Positions 1 through 8,347 of a stretch of DNA of 64,000 nt are shown in pieces (within the stretch, counting starts at the first letter, position 1; each line of letters begins with the position of its first letter). Origin of the DNA: Aquibacillus saliphilus (lineage in GTDB: Bacteria > Bacillota > Bacilli > Bacillales > Amphibacillaceae). The stretch spans positions 1-64,000 of the forward strand of contig NZ_JAIZAP010000015.1 in NCBI RefSeq assembly GCF_020404745.1, written 5' to 3'. The notes below the pieces were generated by a model, which was not told the origin of the DNA, ran no database searches, and worked only from the letters and a program-made list of their open reading frames with translations. The translations under genes and the position numbers were made by a program.

Positions 1-52
1 CAATTGGATGAAGGTATTCTTTAAAAACAGATTTTGTGTTATTATTGTCCAT
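1..52 (-). CDS. N-terminus of an unknown protein, cut by the window edge
   Basis: An ATG at 50-52 on the minus strand is preceded by AAGGAG at 5-nt spacing. It opens a frame reading MDNNNTKSVFKEYLHPI that runs off the left edge. Only 17 codons are visible, so no function can be given. The ribosome binding site lies in one arm of an upstream hairpin, which may control translation. Confidence 0.6.
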   Translation of the reverse strand, partial: MDNNNTKSVFKEYLHPI

Positions 53-57
53 GTGAA

Positions 58-122
58 CTCCTTATAATTAGGATTTGGACAGGACTTAGTACCTTCTGCC
101 ACTAATTATAAGGGTTTTTTTT
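58..122. promoter_or_regulatory. 11-bp hairpin overlapping a Shine-Dalgarno; also looks like a plus-strand terminator
   Basis: CCTTATAATTA (60-70) pairs perfectly with TAATTATAAGG (103-113). On the plus strand the stem is followed by eight T (115-122), like a terminator for a gene left of the window. On the minus strand the same stem takes up part of the AAGGAG (58-63) of the partial gene, so it could hide that ribosome binding site. Both roles are inference. Confidence 0.5.
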
Positions 123-237
123 GATTTAATGAATACTATAATCTCCCATAATTTCCATTTAATTGAATTAAATGAACACTTGACATTGTCGTTATCTTTT
201 AATGCAACACTAGTGATAATTTCCTAAATAAGAACAA

Positions 238-270
238 AAGCGGTTGAACTTAACTTAAGTTCAGCCGCTT
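238..270 (-). terminator. Terminator of the GGDEF/EAL gene
   Basis: A 15-bp stem with one G-U pair (238-252 with 256-270) lies about 65 bp past the stop codon. On the minus strand it is followed by TTTTGTTCTT. Confidence 0.7.
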
Positions 271-334
271 CATTATTTTCTTCACAAGAACCTTCCCCTG
301 GATGATTTGTGCTTTATAAAAGATATCAACCGAA

Positions 335-2617
335 TTAATTTATATATCTTTGTTCTTCCCTTTTACTTTCGGCAGCATTCTTAAGATATATTTCAAATTG
401 CTCAGAATTAATTGGTTTTGAATACAGGTAGCCTTGACCAAAATCACATTGATATTCTTCTAGGATTCGTGCTTGGTATTCTTCTTCAATCCCTTCTGCA
501 ACAACATTAAGCTTTAAATTTTTGCCCATTTCAATAATCGTTTTTATCATTGAAAGGCTGGTTGGACCCCCAATATCATCAACAAATGATTTATCAATTT
601 TTATCGTATCAATCGGTAACTCTTTTAAAATGTGCAAGGATGAATATCCGGTACCAAAGTCATCAATGGAAGTACTGACCCCCATCGCTCGCAGCTTATA
701 CAATGTATCAGTTATTTCCACTATATTTTTCATAATGCTTTCTGTTATTTCAAGTTCTAAATATTCTGGATCAAGACCAGTGTCTTCTAAGGCCTCTTTG
801 ACCATCGTTATAAAATCAGAATGTTCCAATTGGCGCACAGATACGTTTACAGACACAATCAAATATCGAAATCCTTTGTCATGCCACTCTTTCGTTTGTT
901 CACACGCAGTTCTGATTGCCCATTCTCCGAGCTCTAAAATCTGACCAGTTTCTTCAGCTATAGGTATGAATTCAACCGGTGCAATCGAACCAAGCGTTGG
1001 ATGATTCCATCGCATTAATGCTTCCATGCCAATAATCTTCTTTGTATGTAGTTCCAATTTGGATTGATAAAAAAGGGATATTTCGTTCTGTTTTAAACCC
1101 TTTCTTAACTCATTTTCCAATTCCACTTTTCTTGTCATTAATTGATTTAACTCTGTATTGAAGAAATGAAATTTATTCTTACCATCCGCTTTTGCATAAT
1201 ACATAGCGGCGTCTGCACTTCTAAGTAATAAATCCCCCGTATCACCATGAGATGGATACATACTAATACCAATACTAGGAGTGACAACAATTTCATGATG
1301 TTTCACGACAAATGGCTTATCAAAGGATGCAAGGATTTTTTGCGATATTTGGATACAAGTTTGTTCAGATACATTTTCGACAAGAATGACGAACTCATCC
1401 CCACCAATTCGGTAAATCAGATGAGAGCCTAACGAACACTTCAATCGTTTCGCAGTTTCCTCCAAGATACAATCACCAATAACATGGCCTAGTGTGTCAT
1501 TTACATTTTTAAAACGGTCTAAATCCATCAAAAACATCGCCATTGATTGCCCTTCATCGTTGGTAGCATCCATCATTTTCTCAAGATTTTTTTTGAAGCT
1601 AGTCCGATTACCTAATCCTGTCAATGGATCATGATAAGCTAAAAATTGATATTCTTTAATTAGTTCCCGGTTTCTTTTCAAGACTAATACTTGCCGTCCC
1701 ATAATCAGCAAAAAAGTAACAGTAAGGCCACTGCTCAGAGCATTAAGTGCCCAATTATAACTATTCATTACAAAAAGAATCAGCAAAAACACAATGAAAT
1801 AAGGGAAAACAATTTTTATATTTTTAAAGTTACCACTCTCTTTCGTTTTAAATTGCTCTGTAGTCTCTTGTGAATTTCTACCTGCTAGAGCAATTAACAA
1901 TAAACCAACTGTATAATGAAGGTTAATAATGTATCCTGGTTGCAAAATCCCAATAGATAGTTGAGCGCCCATGTAAAAATCAGCAACTACCATAATCCCA
2001 AACCCAGAAATGACCAATAACAAATTCCATTTTTCTTTACTGTACTGTGAAAGGTAAAAAAGCGAAATAATTAAAAACAGTATACTCCAGCTAATTATTG
2101 GATACATCACAATTGATATAGCTATTAAGAATGAAACATCGGATACACCCATAACAGGCGCAATTAAAAACTGAACACTTATCGAAGTAGCAAATGTTAT
2201 AAAAACAAATAGATTAAAAAGGTTTGATTTATTTGTCAGCCGAAGACTAATCGATTTTGTTTTCTGAATTAAAGCAATTAGGAAAAAGAAGTAAGCTGCT
2301 ATACGTAGAAAATAAGGTATGTTCGGAAATTTGATAACTGTCTCAGTCGATTGAAGATAAAACATTATTAAAACAGATCCAAGATAAAAAATTGTTCCAA
2401 TCGATAACAATAACCAAAAATATCTTTGACTATTAACAGAAATCCTTCGAAAAGCCGCAAATAACCACACAAACGCGATTACCCCAACAATTACTTGGAT
2501 AATATAAGCAGATGAAATTCTATATAACTCATCATTATAAAAGACTAAACTACCTGAATAAAATAGAATACAAATCCCAATAATAGAAAGGCTTGCTGAA
2601 CTTCTAGTTAAAAAAAT
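335..2617 (-). CDS. Membrane-bound diguanylate cyclase/phosphodiesterase (GGDEF-EAL)
   Basis: Makes and/or degrades cyclic di-GMP at the membrane. The first ~310 residues hold about nine hydrophobic segments. A GGDEF domain with intact GGDEF (residues ~405-409) follows, then an EAL domain with EALMRW (~532), EITES, DDFGTGYS and KIDKSFV, so both activities look possible. Start choice: the first canonical start is a GTG at 2470. The frame stays open upstream and encodes two more hydrophobic stretches, reaching a GGAGG (2625-2629) 7 nt before an ATT at 2617-2615; no ATG, GTG or TTG lies between. I take ATT as the likely start (760 aa), with GTG 2470 (711 aa) as the alternative. The leader holds a c-di-GMP-I riboswitch and terminator, so c-di-GMP probably controls the gene. 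Confidence 0.85.
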   Translation of the reverse strand: MFLTRSSASLSIIGICILFYSGSLVFYNDELYRISSAYIIQVIVGVIAFVWLFAAFRRISVNSQRYFWLLLSIGTIFYLGSVLIMFYLQSTETVIKFPNIPYFLRIAAYFFFLIALIQKTKSISLRLTNKSNLFNLFVFITFATSISVQFLIAPVMGVSDVSFLIAISIVMYPIISWSILFLIISLFYLSQYSKEKWNLLLVISGFGIMVVADFYMGAQLSIGILQPGYIINLHYTVGLLLIALAGRNSQETTEQFKTKESGNFKNIKIVFPYFIVFLLILFVMNSYNWALNALSSGLTVTFLLIMGRQVLVLKRNRELIKEYQFLAYHDPLTGLGNRTSFKKNLEKMMDATNDEGQSMAMFLMDLDRFKNVNDTLGHVIGDCILEETAKRLKCSLGSHLIYRIGGDEFVILVENVSEQTCIQISQKILASFDKPFVVKHHEIVVTPSIGISMYPSHGDTGDLLLRSADAAMYYAKADGKNKFHFFNTELNQLMTRKVELENELRKGLKQNEISLFYQSKLELHTKKIIGMEALMRWNHPTLGSIAPVEFIPIAEETGQILELGEWAIRTACEQTKEWHDKGFRYLIVSVNVSVRQLEHSDFITMVKEALEDTGLDPEYLELEITESIMKNIVEITDTLYKLRAMGVSTSIDDFGTGYSSLHILKELPIDTIKIDKSFVDDIGGPTSLSMIKTIIEMGKNLKLNVVAEGIEEEYQARILEEYQCDFGQGYLYSKPINSEQFEIYLKNAAESKREEQRYIN

Positions 2618-2660
2618 AAAATCGCCTCCAATGTTATTTAAGGTTCAAATTTCAAGGCGC

Positions 2661-2690
2661 AAAAAGGTTATTTCCGTAGGGAAATAACCT
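2661..2690 (-). terminator. Riboswitch-associated intrinsic terminator
   Basis: A perfect 11-bp stem, AGGTTATTTCC (2665-2675) with GGAAATAACCT (2680-2690), has a 4-nt loop. On the minus strand it is followed by five T. It lies between the aptamer and the gene, the usual place for an expression platform. Confidence 0.85.
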
Positions 2691-2702
2691 AAAATTACAG
2701 TT

Positions 2703-2796
2703 ATTCCTTTGGTAGCTCAGCCACCTTAGGATCCTCTATCCCGTAGGTCTGTAGCTTTGCGTACTCATCTTTCAATGAGTTTGCCTTTTCAGTGAA
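2703..2796 (-). promoter_or_regulatory. Cyclic di-GMP-I (GEMM) riboswitch aptamer
   Basis: Read on the minus strand, the leader shows the GEMM-I hallmarks in order: GGCAAACT, a GAAA tetraloop closed by CTCATT/GATGAG (receptor partner), ACGCAAAGCTA, ACAGACCTA, and a final hairpin GGTGGCTGAGCTACC. The terminator follows 10-15 nt later. This class senses c-di-GMP and often precedes c-di-GMP-related genes; here it precedes a GGDEF-EAL gene. Recognition is by eye; a covariance-model search would confirm it. Confidence 0.85.
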
Positions 2797-3052
2797 ATTA
2801 ATATAGTTATTTAATACTATTAAATAGTTAACTCTATAATTAGATTTTACTATAGTTAGTAGGCAGTTTAATACAGTTATCTCAAATAGATGTCGTTTTT
2901 TTACAGAAAATACATTTTTTCGACATTACTTTATAAATGATGGACTTGTGATTGATTTTAAAAGAGTATAGTTTTATCTAGAAATAAAGTACTAAAGCAC
3001 GTTTGAGTATCCAAATAAAATTGATTAGTAAAGAGAAGGGATTGTTTATACC

Positions 3053-4009
3053 TTGAAAAAAGTCGCCGTCCTTACCTCTGGTGGGGATTCACAGGGAATG
3101 AATAGCGCTGTCCGCTCTATTGTTAAAACTGGACTTCAAAATGGGTTTGAAATGATTGGGGTTAAAAGTGGTTATAAAGGCTTAATGAAAAAGGACTTTT
3201 TTAAATTGGAATTAGAGGATGTTGGCGATATCCTCTATCGAGGCGGAACTTTTCTACAATCTGCACGATCAGAGGCATTTAAAACAAAAGAAGGACAACT
3301 AAAAGCGATCAGTAATTTAAACGCAGCAGCTATAGAATATTTGGTCGTTATCGGTGGTGATGGTAGTTACCGAGGTGCAGCTGAATTGAAACAACGCGGA
3401 ATTAAAACATACGGACTTCCTGGAACCATTGATAATGACATCCCTTTAACAGATTACACAATTGGATTTGATACAACCTTAAATGTAGTGACAGATGCAA
3501 TAGGAAATCTTAGAGATACCATGAGTAGTCACGAACGAGTTAGTGTCATTGAAGTAATGGGAAGAAATTGCGGTGATATTGCTCTACAAGCTGGGATATC
3601 TAGTGGTGTTGATGCGATTTTAATTCCTGAATTTAAGTCGGACATGAAACAGATTTATAAAAAGTTAATGGATGGTTTTGAACAAGGGAAAACACATAGT
3701 ATTGTTATGGTTGCTGAAGGTGCAGGAAGTGCCGAAGCTATCGCTGAACTGATTAAAGAACATACAGATTTAGATACTCGGGCTACTGTGTTAGGACATA
3801 TCCAAAGAGGTGGTACACCCTCAGCCTTTGATCGTATTTTCACGAGCAGGATGGGACACAAAGTGATTGACTTAATAAACCAAGACCTAACAGGTGTCGC
3901 TTTAGGTATGGAAAATAACGAAATCACCTACCATACATTTGAAGAGATTTTTAGTGCTAAAAAGGTTGTTGATAAAAAGTTATATAAGATATTTGAGGAT
4001 CTTGTCTAG
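3053..4009 (+). CDS. pfkA: ATP-dependent 6-phosphofructokinase
   Basis: Phosphorylates fructose-6-phosphate to fructose-1,6-bisphosphate in glycolysis, in the cytoplasm. Length (318 aa) is normal for bacterial PfkA. Visible motifs: TSGGDSQGMN (8-17), GGDGS (101-105, as in ATP-dependent rather than PPi-dependent enzymes), PGTIDND (123-129, with catalytic Asp127), MGRNCGDIAL and the IQRGGTPSAFDR signature. The start is TTG with a loosely spaced GAGAAGGG. It stands alone and converges with rhaM 16 bp downstream, without the pyruvate kinase partner common in Bacillaceae, so it may be a second pfk copy. DHAP from rhamnose could feed this pathway, but the link is inference. Confidence 0.88.
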   Translation: MKKVAVLTSGGDSQGMNSAVRSIVKTGLQNGFEMIGVKSGYKGLMKKDFFKLELEDVGDILYRGGTFLQSARSEAFKTKEGQLKAISNLNAAAIEYLVVIGGDGSYRGAAELKQRGIKTYGLPGTIDNDIPLTDYTIGFDTTLNVVTDAIGNLRDTMSSHERVSVIEVMGRNCGDIALQAGISSGVDAILIPEFKSDMKQIYKKLMDGFEQGKTHSIVMVAEGAGSAEAIAELIKEHTDLDTRATVLGHIQRGGTPSAFDRIFTSRMGHKVIDLINQDLTGVALGMENNEITYHTFEEIFSAKKVVDKKLYKIFEDLV

Positions 4010-4025
4010 CTGCCCAATCTGAATA

Positions 4026-4340
4026 TTAATCTAAATAAAATACCTCTTGATCAATAAGATGCATTTTGGGATTATTTCCTCTATCCATTGCCAAAATATC
4101 ACTCATATACTTTTGCCACGTGATATTGGCAGGGTTATTTTCTAATTTTGCCATCGCTTCTTCAAAATTTGCTACCTCCATGTAGGCATATAACTGATTT
4201 CCATTCATAAAAATGCTGTAATTACTTATTCCAACCTCTTTAAGAGCTTCTAATAACTCTGGATGCACTTCCTTGTGTCTTTTTATATATTCTTGTTCTG
4301 ATCCCTTTTTACATTCCATCAAAAAAATGTATCGAGCCAT
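4026..4340 (-). CDS. rhaM: L-rhamnose mutarotase
   Basis: Interconverts the alpha and beta anomers of L-rhamnose so that RhaA has its preferred substrate. The 104-aa protein matches the family length and keeps the early HKEVHPELLEALK stretch and the NITWQKYMSDIL region typical of RhaM. The start is the inner ATG at 4340, with GAGGTGG 6 nt upstream; the longer frame (from 4355) begins inside the ribosome binding site. It is the last gene of the minus-strand rhamnose locus, 138 bp after lutC. Confidence 0.9.
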   Translation of the reverse strand: MARYIFLMECKKGSEQEYIKRHKEVHPELLEALKEVGISNYSIFMNGNQLYAYMEVANFEEAMAKLENNPANITWQKYMSDILAMDRGNNPKMHLIDQEVFYLD

Positions 4341-4478
4341 AATGTTCCACCTCATTAATTAAAATTTTTTATACACTTATTCATCCTAAGCTAACACTTT
4401 ACAAAAACCATGGGAGAAAATACAAGCGCCAAAATTATGGACTTATTTCCTCCCTGAATTTAGCAAGATTCCATTATT

Positions 4479-5201
4479 CTATCTATCCTCGACGACAATA
4501 TAAGTTGCTTTTATCGGTCCATGCACACCTACCACAAGATTCATTTCAATATCCGCACTATTACTTGGACCAGTAATGAAATTAACACAGGAAGATATTC
4601 GTTCTCCACTTTCGACCCGTTGATGAATTTCCCTAGTTGCTTGTGACATTCTAGGAACTAGGGTGCTTTTTGGAACAATCGCAATGTAAGTAGCAGGAAG
4701 CAAACTAACTGATCGACCCTTTCCTTGATCACTGAAAAGAACTACAGTGCCCGATTCTGCCAAAGTGATATCACTAAAAGTAATGCCTACGTCCGCTTTT
4801 TCTGCTAGTCGGATACTTTCTTCGCCACTTGAGGCATCCCACTGATTAACAGTAATTCCATCCTCTTCGTTCCAAGACTTAAATTGATTGGTAAGTCCAA
4901 ACGTAGTAAAACGAGGGTCATCCCATGTTACAACGTTTTTCCCATTCCAGCCTTTTATGACGTCACGTATTGCTTGATTCAAATTACTTTGGTTTGTTCG
5001 AACGAGGTCTGTATGAATAAAATCGCATTGTTTCTCTAACACATCGACTAATTGATCTTCAGTGTGGTCTTTTAGTACACTCCATTGTACCTGGTTACTC
5101 CATCTAGGTCGCTCAACGCCAGAAGTTTTTCTTGCCCGACCTAGATTATCAGCAATTTTATCTAGGAATGCTTCTCTATTTTTAATGTCACCCTTGACCA
5201 T
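4479..5201 (-). CDS. lutC: L-lactate utilization protein LutC
   Basis: Third component of the LutABC iron-sulfur lactate oxidation system, which converts L-lactate to pyruvate. Starting at the ATG at 5201 (good AGGGAGG upstream) gives 240 aa, the usual LutC length; the longer frame from 5273 lies inside lutB. It has the LUD-domain pattern [19 protein letters not shown] followed by [10 protein letters not shown] and a C-terminal [15 protein letters not shown]. It overlaps lutB by 14 bp, so the genes are co-transcribed and probably translationally coupled. Placement beside rhamnose genes suggests it uses lactate made from L-lactaldehyde. Confidence 0.92.
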   Translation of the reverse strand: MVKGDIKNREAFLDKIADNLGRARKTSGVERPRWSNQVQWSVLKDHTEDQLVDVLEKQCDFIHTDLVRTNQSNLNQAIRDVIKGWNGKNVVTWDDPRFTTFGLTNQFKSWNEEDGITVNQWDASSGEESIRLAEKADVGITFSDITLAESGTVVLFSDQGKGRSVSLLPATYIAIVPKSTLVPRMSQATREIHQRVESGERISSCVNFITGPSNSADIEMNLVVGVHGPIKATYIVVEDR

Positions 5202-6627
5202 GCCCTGTTCCTCCCTTCTCTCTAGTTTTAAACCAATCTCTGAATCTCTCTTTCTGTGGGACCGGCAAATCACGGATATTTGTCCATGGCTTAATTGGCC
5301 CTGGTCCTTTTACAATTGATCCATCTTCTACGAATGGTGTAACTAGAAAAGGTGCCATTTTCGTTGCAACATTGAATAATTTTGAAGATCTGGTTACCCT
5401 ACTGAAACCCTGCATGACTAACCTTTCCGCCAAACCTGATTTTTTCTCCTCTTCAACAATGTTCCGACGATGCGTTATCAGTTGTTCATGTAGCGGAATT
5501 TTAACTGGGCAAACTTCGGTACAAGCACCACATAAAGATGATGCGTACGGCAATTCTTTGTAATCGTCATATCCTCCAAGTAGCGGGGTGATTACTGCAC
5601 CAATTGGTCCAGGATAAATAGATCCATAAGCATGACCACCAACATGACGATAAACCGGGCATACATTAATACACGCTGCACAACGGATACAGTGAAGTGC
5701 TTCTTGAAACTCTGACCCTAGCATTTTTGACCTTCCATTATCAACAATCACTAAGTGAAATTCTTCTGGACCATCAACTTCATCTTCGTCCTTAGGACCA
5801 GTTAATGCTGTCACATAGCTAGTAAGCTTTTGTCCTACTGCTGCTCTTGTTAATAGACTGACTAGAACATCCAGCTCTTCCCATGTCGGAACAATCCGCT
5901 CCATTCCCATTACAGTTATTTGTGTTTTGGGAAGGGTAGAAACCATTCGCGCATTTCCTTCATTTGTCACTAAAGCAAACGAGCCCGACTCTGCTACAGC
6001 GAAGTTACAACCGGTAATTCCAACATCTGCAGATAGGAATTCCTTTCTAAGCTGCTCGCGTGCGAAAAGCGTTAATTCTTCAGGTTTTTCCGTATTGGTA
6101 TATCCTAACTTTTCTTTGAAAACATCGCGGATTTGTTCCTTATTTTTATGTAAGGCTGGGGCAACTATATGAGATGGCGGATCATTGTCATCAATTTGAA
6201 GGATGTATTCACCTAAATCCGTTTCGACTACTTCACAGCCGTTTTCTTCTAAAATATCATTTAATGCTATTTCTTCAGTTACCATAGATTTTGATTTTGC
6301 TATTTTCTTAGCATTTTTCTTAGCAATTACTTCGCTAACATACTGATTGGCATCATCAGCTGTTTCCGCAAAATAAACATGCCCACCTCGCTCAGCTACC
6401 TTTTCGCTCAGCTGTTGTAAATAGAAGTCCAAATTTTCCATTGTATGACTTCGTATTTCTTGACCGAGATCTCGCCACTGATCCCAATCACCTAATTCTT
6501 CTGCTGCACCTGCGCGATTTGATTGCAATCTACCTTGGGCCGAACGAACAGCACCTCGCATGAAATCGTCACCAAGACCTTTATCTACTCGGTTTGTAAA
6601 TTCCTTTTCTCCAATATGCATTGGCAT
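5188..6627 (-). CDS. lutB: L-lactate utilization iron-sulfur protein LutB
   Basis: Iron-sulfur electron-transfer subunit of LutABC. The 479-aa protein has the LUD domain ([20 protein letters not shown], ~206-224) and two ferredoxin-like motifs, [12 protein letters not shown] (313-324) and CGACTEVCP (366-374), which would bind two [4Fe-4S] clusters. Its ATG overlaps the lutA stop (TAATG) and its end overlaps lutC, so lutABC is a tight operon. Length equals the B. subtilis protein. Confidence 0.94.
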   Translation of the reverse strand: MPMHIGEKEFTNRVDKGLGDDFMRGAVRSAQGRLQSNRAGAAEELGDWDQWRDLGQEIRSHTMENLDFYLQQLSEKVAERGGHVYFAETADDANQYVSEVIAKKNAKKIAKSKSMVTEEIALNDILEENGCEVVETDLGEYILQIDDNDPPSHIVAPALHKNKEQIRDVFKEKLGYTNTEKPEELTLFAREQLRKEFLSADVGITGCNFAVAESGSFALVTNEGNARMVSTLPKTQITVMGMERIVPTWEELDVLVSLLTRAAVGQKLTSYVTALTGPKDEDEVDGPEEFHLVIVDNGRSKMLGSEFQEALHCIRCAACINVCPVYRHVGGHAYGSIYPGPIGAVITPLLGGYDDYKELPYASSLCGACTEVCPVKIPLHEQLITHRRNIVEEEKKSGLAERLVMQGFSRVTRSSKLFNVATKMAPFLVTPFVEDGSIVKGPGPIKPWTNIRDLPVPQKERFRDWFKTREKGGTGHGQG

Positions 6628-7352
6628 TAGACTTCACCCCGACTATTTAATATTTCAGCAATATGCATTACTTTTACCGGCTTGTTATTACGTTTAATCC
6701 GTCCTTCGATATTCATCAAACATCCACCGTCTGCTCCAATTAGAATCTCTGCTTCTGTCTCTTCAATATGTTCCACTTTTTCATCAACCATCTGCTCCGA
6801 AATAGCTGGCATCTTGATAGAGAATGTCCCACCGAATCCACAACAATCATGGCGATTTGGAAGATCTACCATCTCTAAACCCTTGACATGACTCAATAGT
6901 TTAAATGGCGCTTCCTTCACACCCAACAAACGGGTCATATGACAGGACGTGTGATAGGTTGCTTTCGCATGAAATTCAGAACCGGTATCTTCAATTTTTA
7001 AAACTTCCGTTAAAAACTGGGTAAGCTCATACGTCTTCTCTTTTAACTTAATAGCTTTTTCCTGCCAAACAGGGTCATCTTCAAACATAGATTCATACTC
7101 ATGAAACATATACGCGCATGAACCAGATGGACTGACCACATATTCTGAGTGAGCAAAACTAGTAATCATATTTTTAGCAGCCGCCTTCGTATTTTCACGA
7201 TAGCCGCTATTGTACGCTGGCTGGCCACAGCAAGTCTGTGTTTCAGGAAAATCCACCTCACAACCAAATCGTTCTAATAATTCAACAGTTGCTTTACCTG
7301 CATTGACGTAGAATACGTCCCCAAGACAAGTAATAAATAAGGAAACTTTCAT
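6627..7352 (-). CDS. lutA: L-lactate utilization protein LutA (CCG-domain subunit)
   Basis: First gene of the lutABC operon. The 241-aa protein carries two cysteine-rich CCG motifs, [11 protein letters not shown] near residue 42 and CCGFGGTFS near residue 171, as in the GlpC/heterodisulfide-reductase-type subunits that pass electrons to the quinone pool. AGGGAGG precedes the ATG. It lies 120 bp downstream of the DeoR regulator gene, separated by a weak hairpin, so it may have its own promoter or be read through from the rhamnose operon. Confidence 0.93.
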   Translation of the reverse strand: MKVSLFITCLGDVFYVNAGKATVELLERFGCEVDFPETQTCCGQPAYNSGYRENTKAAAKNMITSFAHSEYVVSPSGSCAYMFHEYESMFEDDPVWQEKAIKLKEKTYELTQFLTEVLKIEDTGSEFHAKATYHTSCHMTRLLGVKEAPFKLLSHVKGLEMVDLPNRHDCCGFGGTFSIKMPAISEQMVDEKVEHIEETEAEILIGADGGCLMNIEGRIKRNNKPVKVMHIAEILNSRGEV

Positions 7353-7410
7353 TTCTTTCCCTCCTAAAGATACAAACTTATAGAACTTAAATTACTACGG
7401 ATACATGAAA

Positions 7411-7458
7411 GAAAACCACCACTAGAAAGAGTTAAAAGACTTCTACTAAAATGGTGGC
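7411..7458 (-). terminator. Possible terminator after the DeoR regulator
   Basis: CCACCA (7416-7421) pairs with TGGTGG (7452-7457), with partial pairing inside. On the minus strand GGTTTTCTTTC follows. The stem is imperfect and the T-run short, so it could allow readthrough into lutABC. Confidence 0.45.
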
Positions 7459-7472
7459 AGGTACAATCATGA

Positions 7473-8237
7473 TTAATTCGATTTAATTAAGTTAAGCGAA
7501 TGATTTTCTAACTGCTGAATTATCTGAGGACTAACTTGACTGTCTGTTATAACATGGTCAACTGCATCCAGACCATTTAATCTAGAAAAAGCCTGGACAC
7601 CGAATTTACTATGATCAATCATAATGTAAGTAGAATCCGTAATATCAATCATTTTCTTTTTGATTCTCGCTTGTTGTTCGTTTGATTCACTAATACCATG
7701 AGTTAAATGTAGTCCTTTACACGAGATAAATGCTTTATTTACATGGTAAGTATCTAAGGATGATTCAGCTAAGGGGCCAACAAAGGATAATGATATTGGC
7801 GCTAGAATCCCTCCTGTTGATAAAACAGTTATTTCTTTCTTAACACTTAATTCCATAACCACTTTAATAGAGTTAGTTACTACCGTAATAGGGATATTTG
7901 GTAATGATTTCGCCATATACCATGCTGTAGTACTCGCATCGAGTATTATTTTATCCCCTTCGTTCACTTTTTTTACTGCTTCGAGCGCTATTTCTTTTTT
8001 TTCTTTAACGTTGGTTATTTCCCTCTCCGAATAGGAGAGCTCTACTGCTTCACTAGGTTTCACACTGAATGCACCACCATGACTCCTAGCTAATTTTTTC
8101 TCTTTTTCTAACTTTTCTAAGTCTCTCCGAACAGTCTCTTCTGTCACAGAAAAAATGGCGCTTAATTCAGTTACACGAATACTTTTCCGTTCATTTACTA
8201 ATTCTACAATTTTAAGTTGTCTCTCTCCAACAAGCAC
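7473..8237 (-). CDS. DeoR-family transcriptional regulator, probable rhamnose regulator
   Basis: A 254-aa sugar-phosphate-sensing repressor of the DeoR/GlpR type. The N-terminal winged helix shows RIKVTELSAIF-like and VTEETVRRDLEKLE patterns (~16-43). The C-terminal DeoRC domain has LDASTTAWYMA and VVTNSI (~98-124), the usual sugar-phosphate pocket. It starts at GTG with AGGG 7 nt upstream. It sits between rhaEW and lutABC, so rhamnose genes are the likely targets, and the TTGTTTG-type repeats upstream of rhaEW and rhaD are candidate operators. In other Bacilli a DeoR-type RhaR controls rhamnose genes; assigning this gene to that role is inference. Confidence 0.85.
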   Translation of the reverse strand: MLVGERQLKIVELVNERKSIRVTELSAIFSVTEETVRRDLEKLEKEKKLARSHGGAFSVKPSEAVELSYSEREITNVKEKKEIALEAVKKVNEGDKIILDASTTAWYMAKSLPNIPITVVTNSIKVVMELSVKKEITVLSTGGILAPISLSFVGPLAESSLDTYHVNKAFISCKGLHLTHGISESNEQQARIKKKMIDITDSTYIMIDHSKFGVQAFSRLNGLDAVDHVITDSQVSPQIIQQLENHSLNLIKSN

Positions 8238-8347
8238 TAATGTTCCCTACTTTCGTTATTCAGCCGTTTCAATAGACCTATTGATTAACTCCAATTATAT
8301 TTATTAATAAGAAGTTAATCAACATCCTATCCACCATTTGAGAAAGA

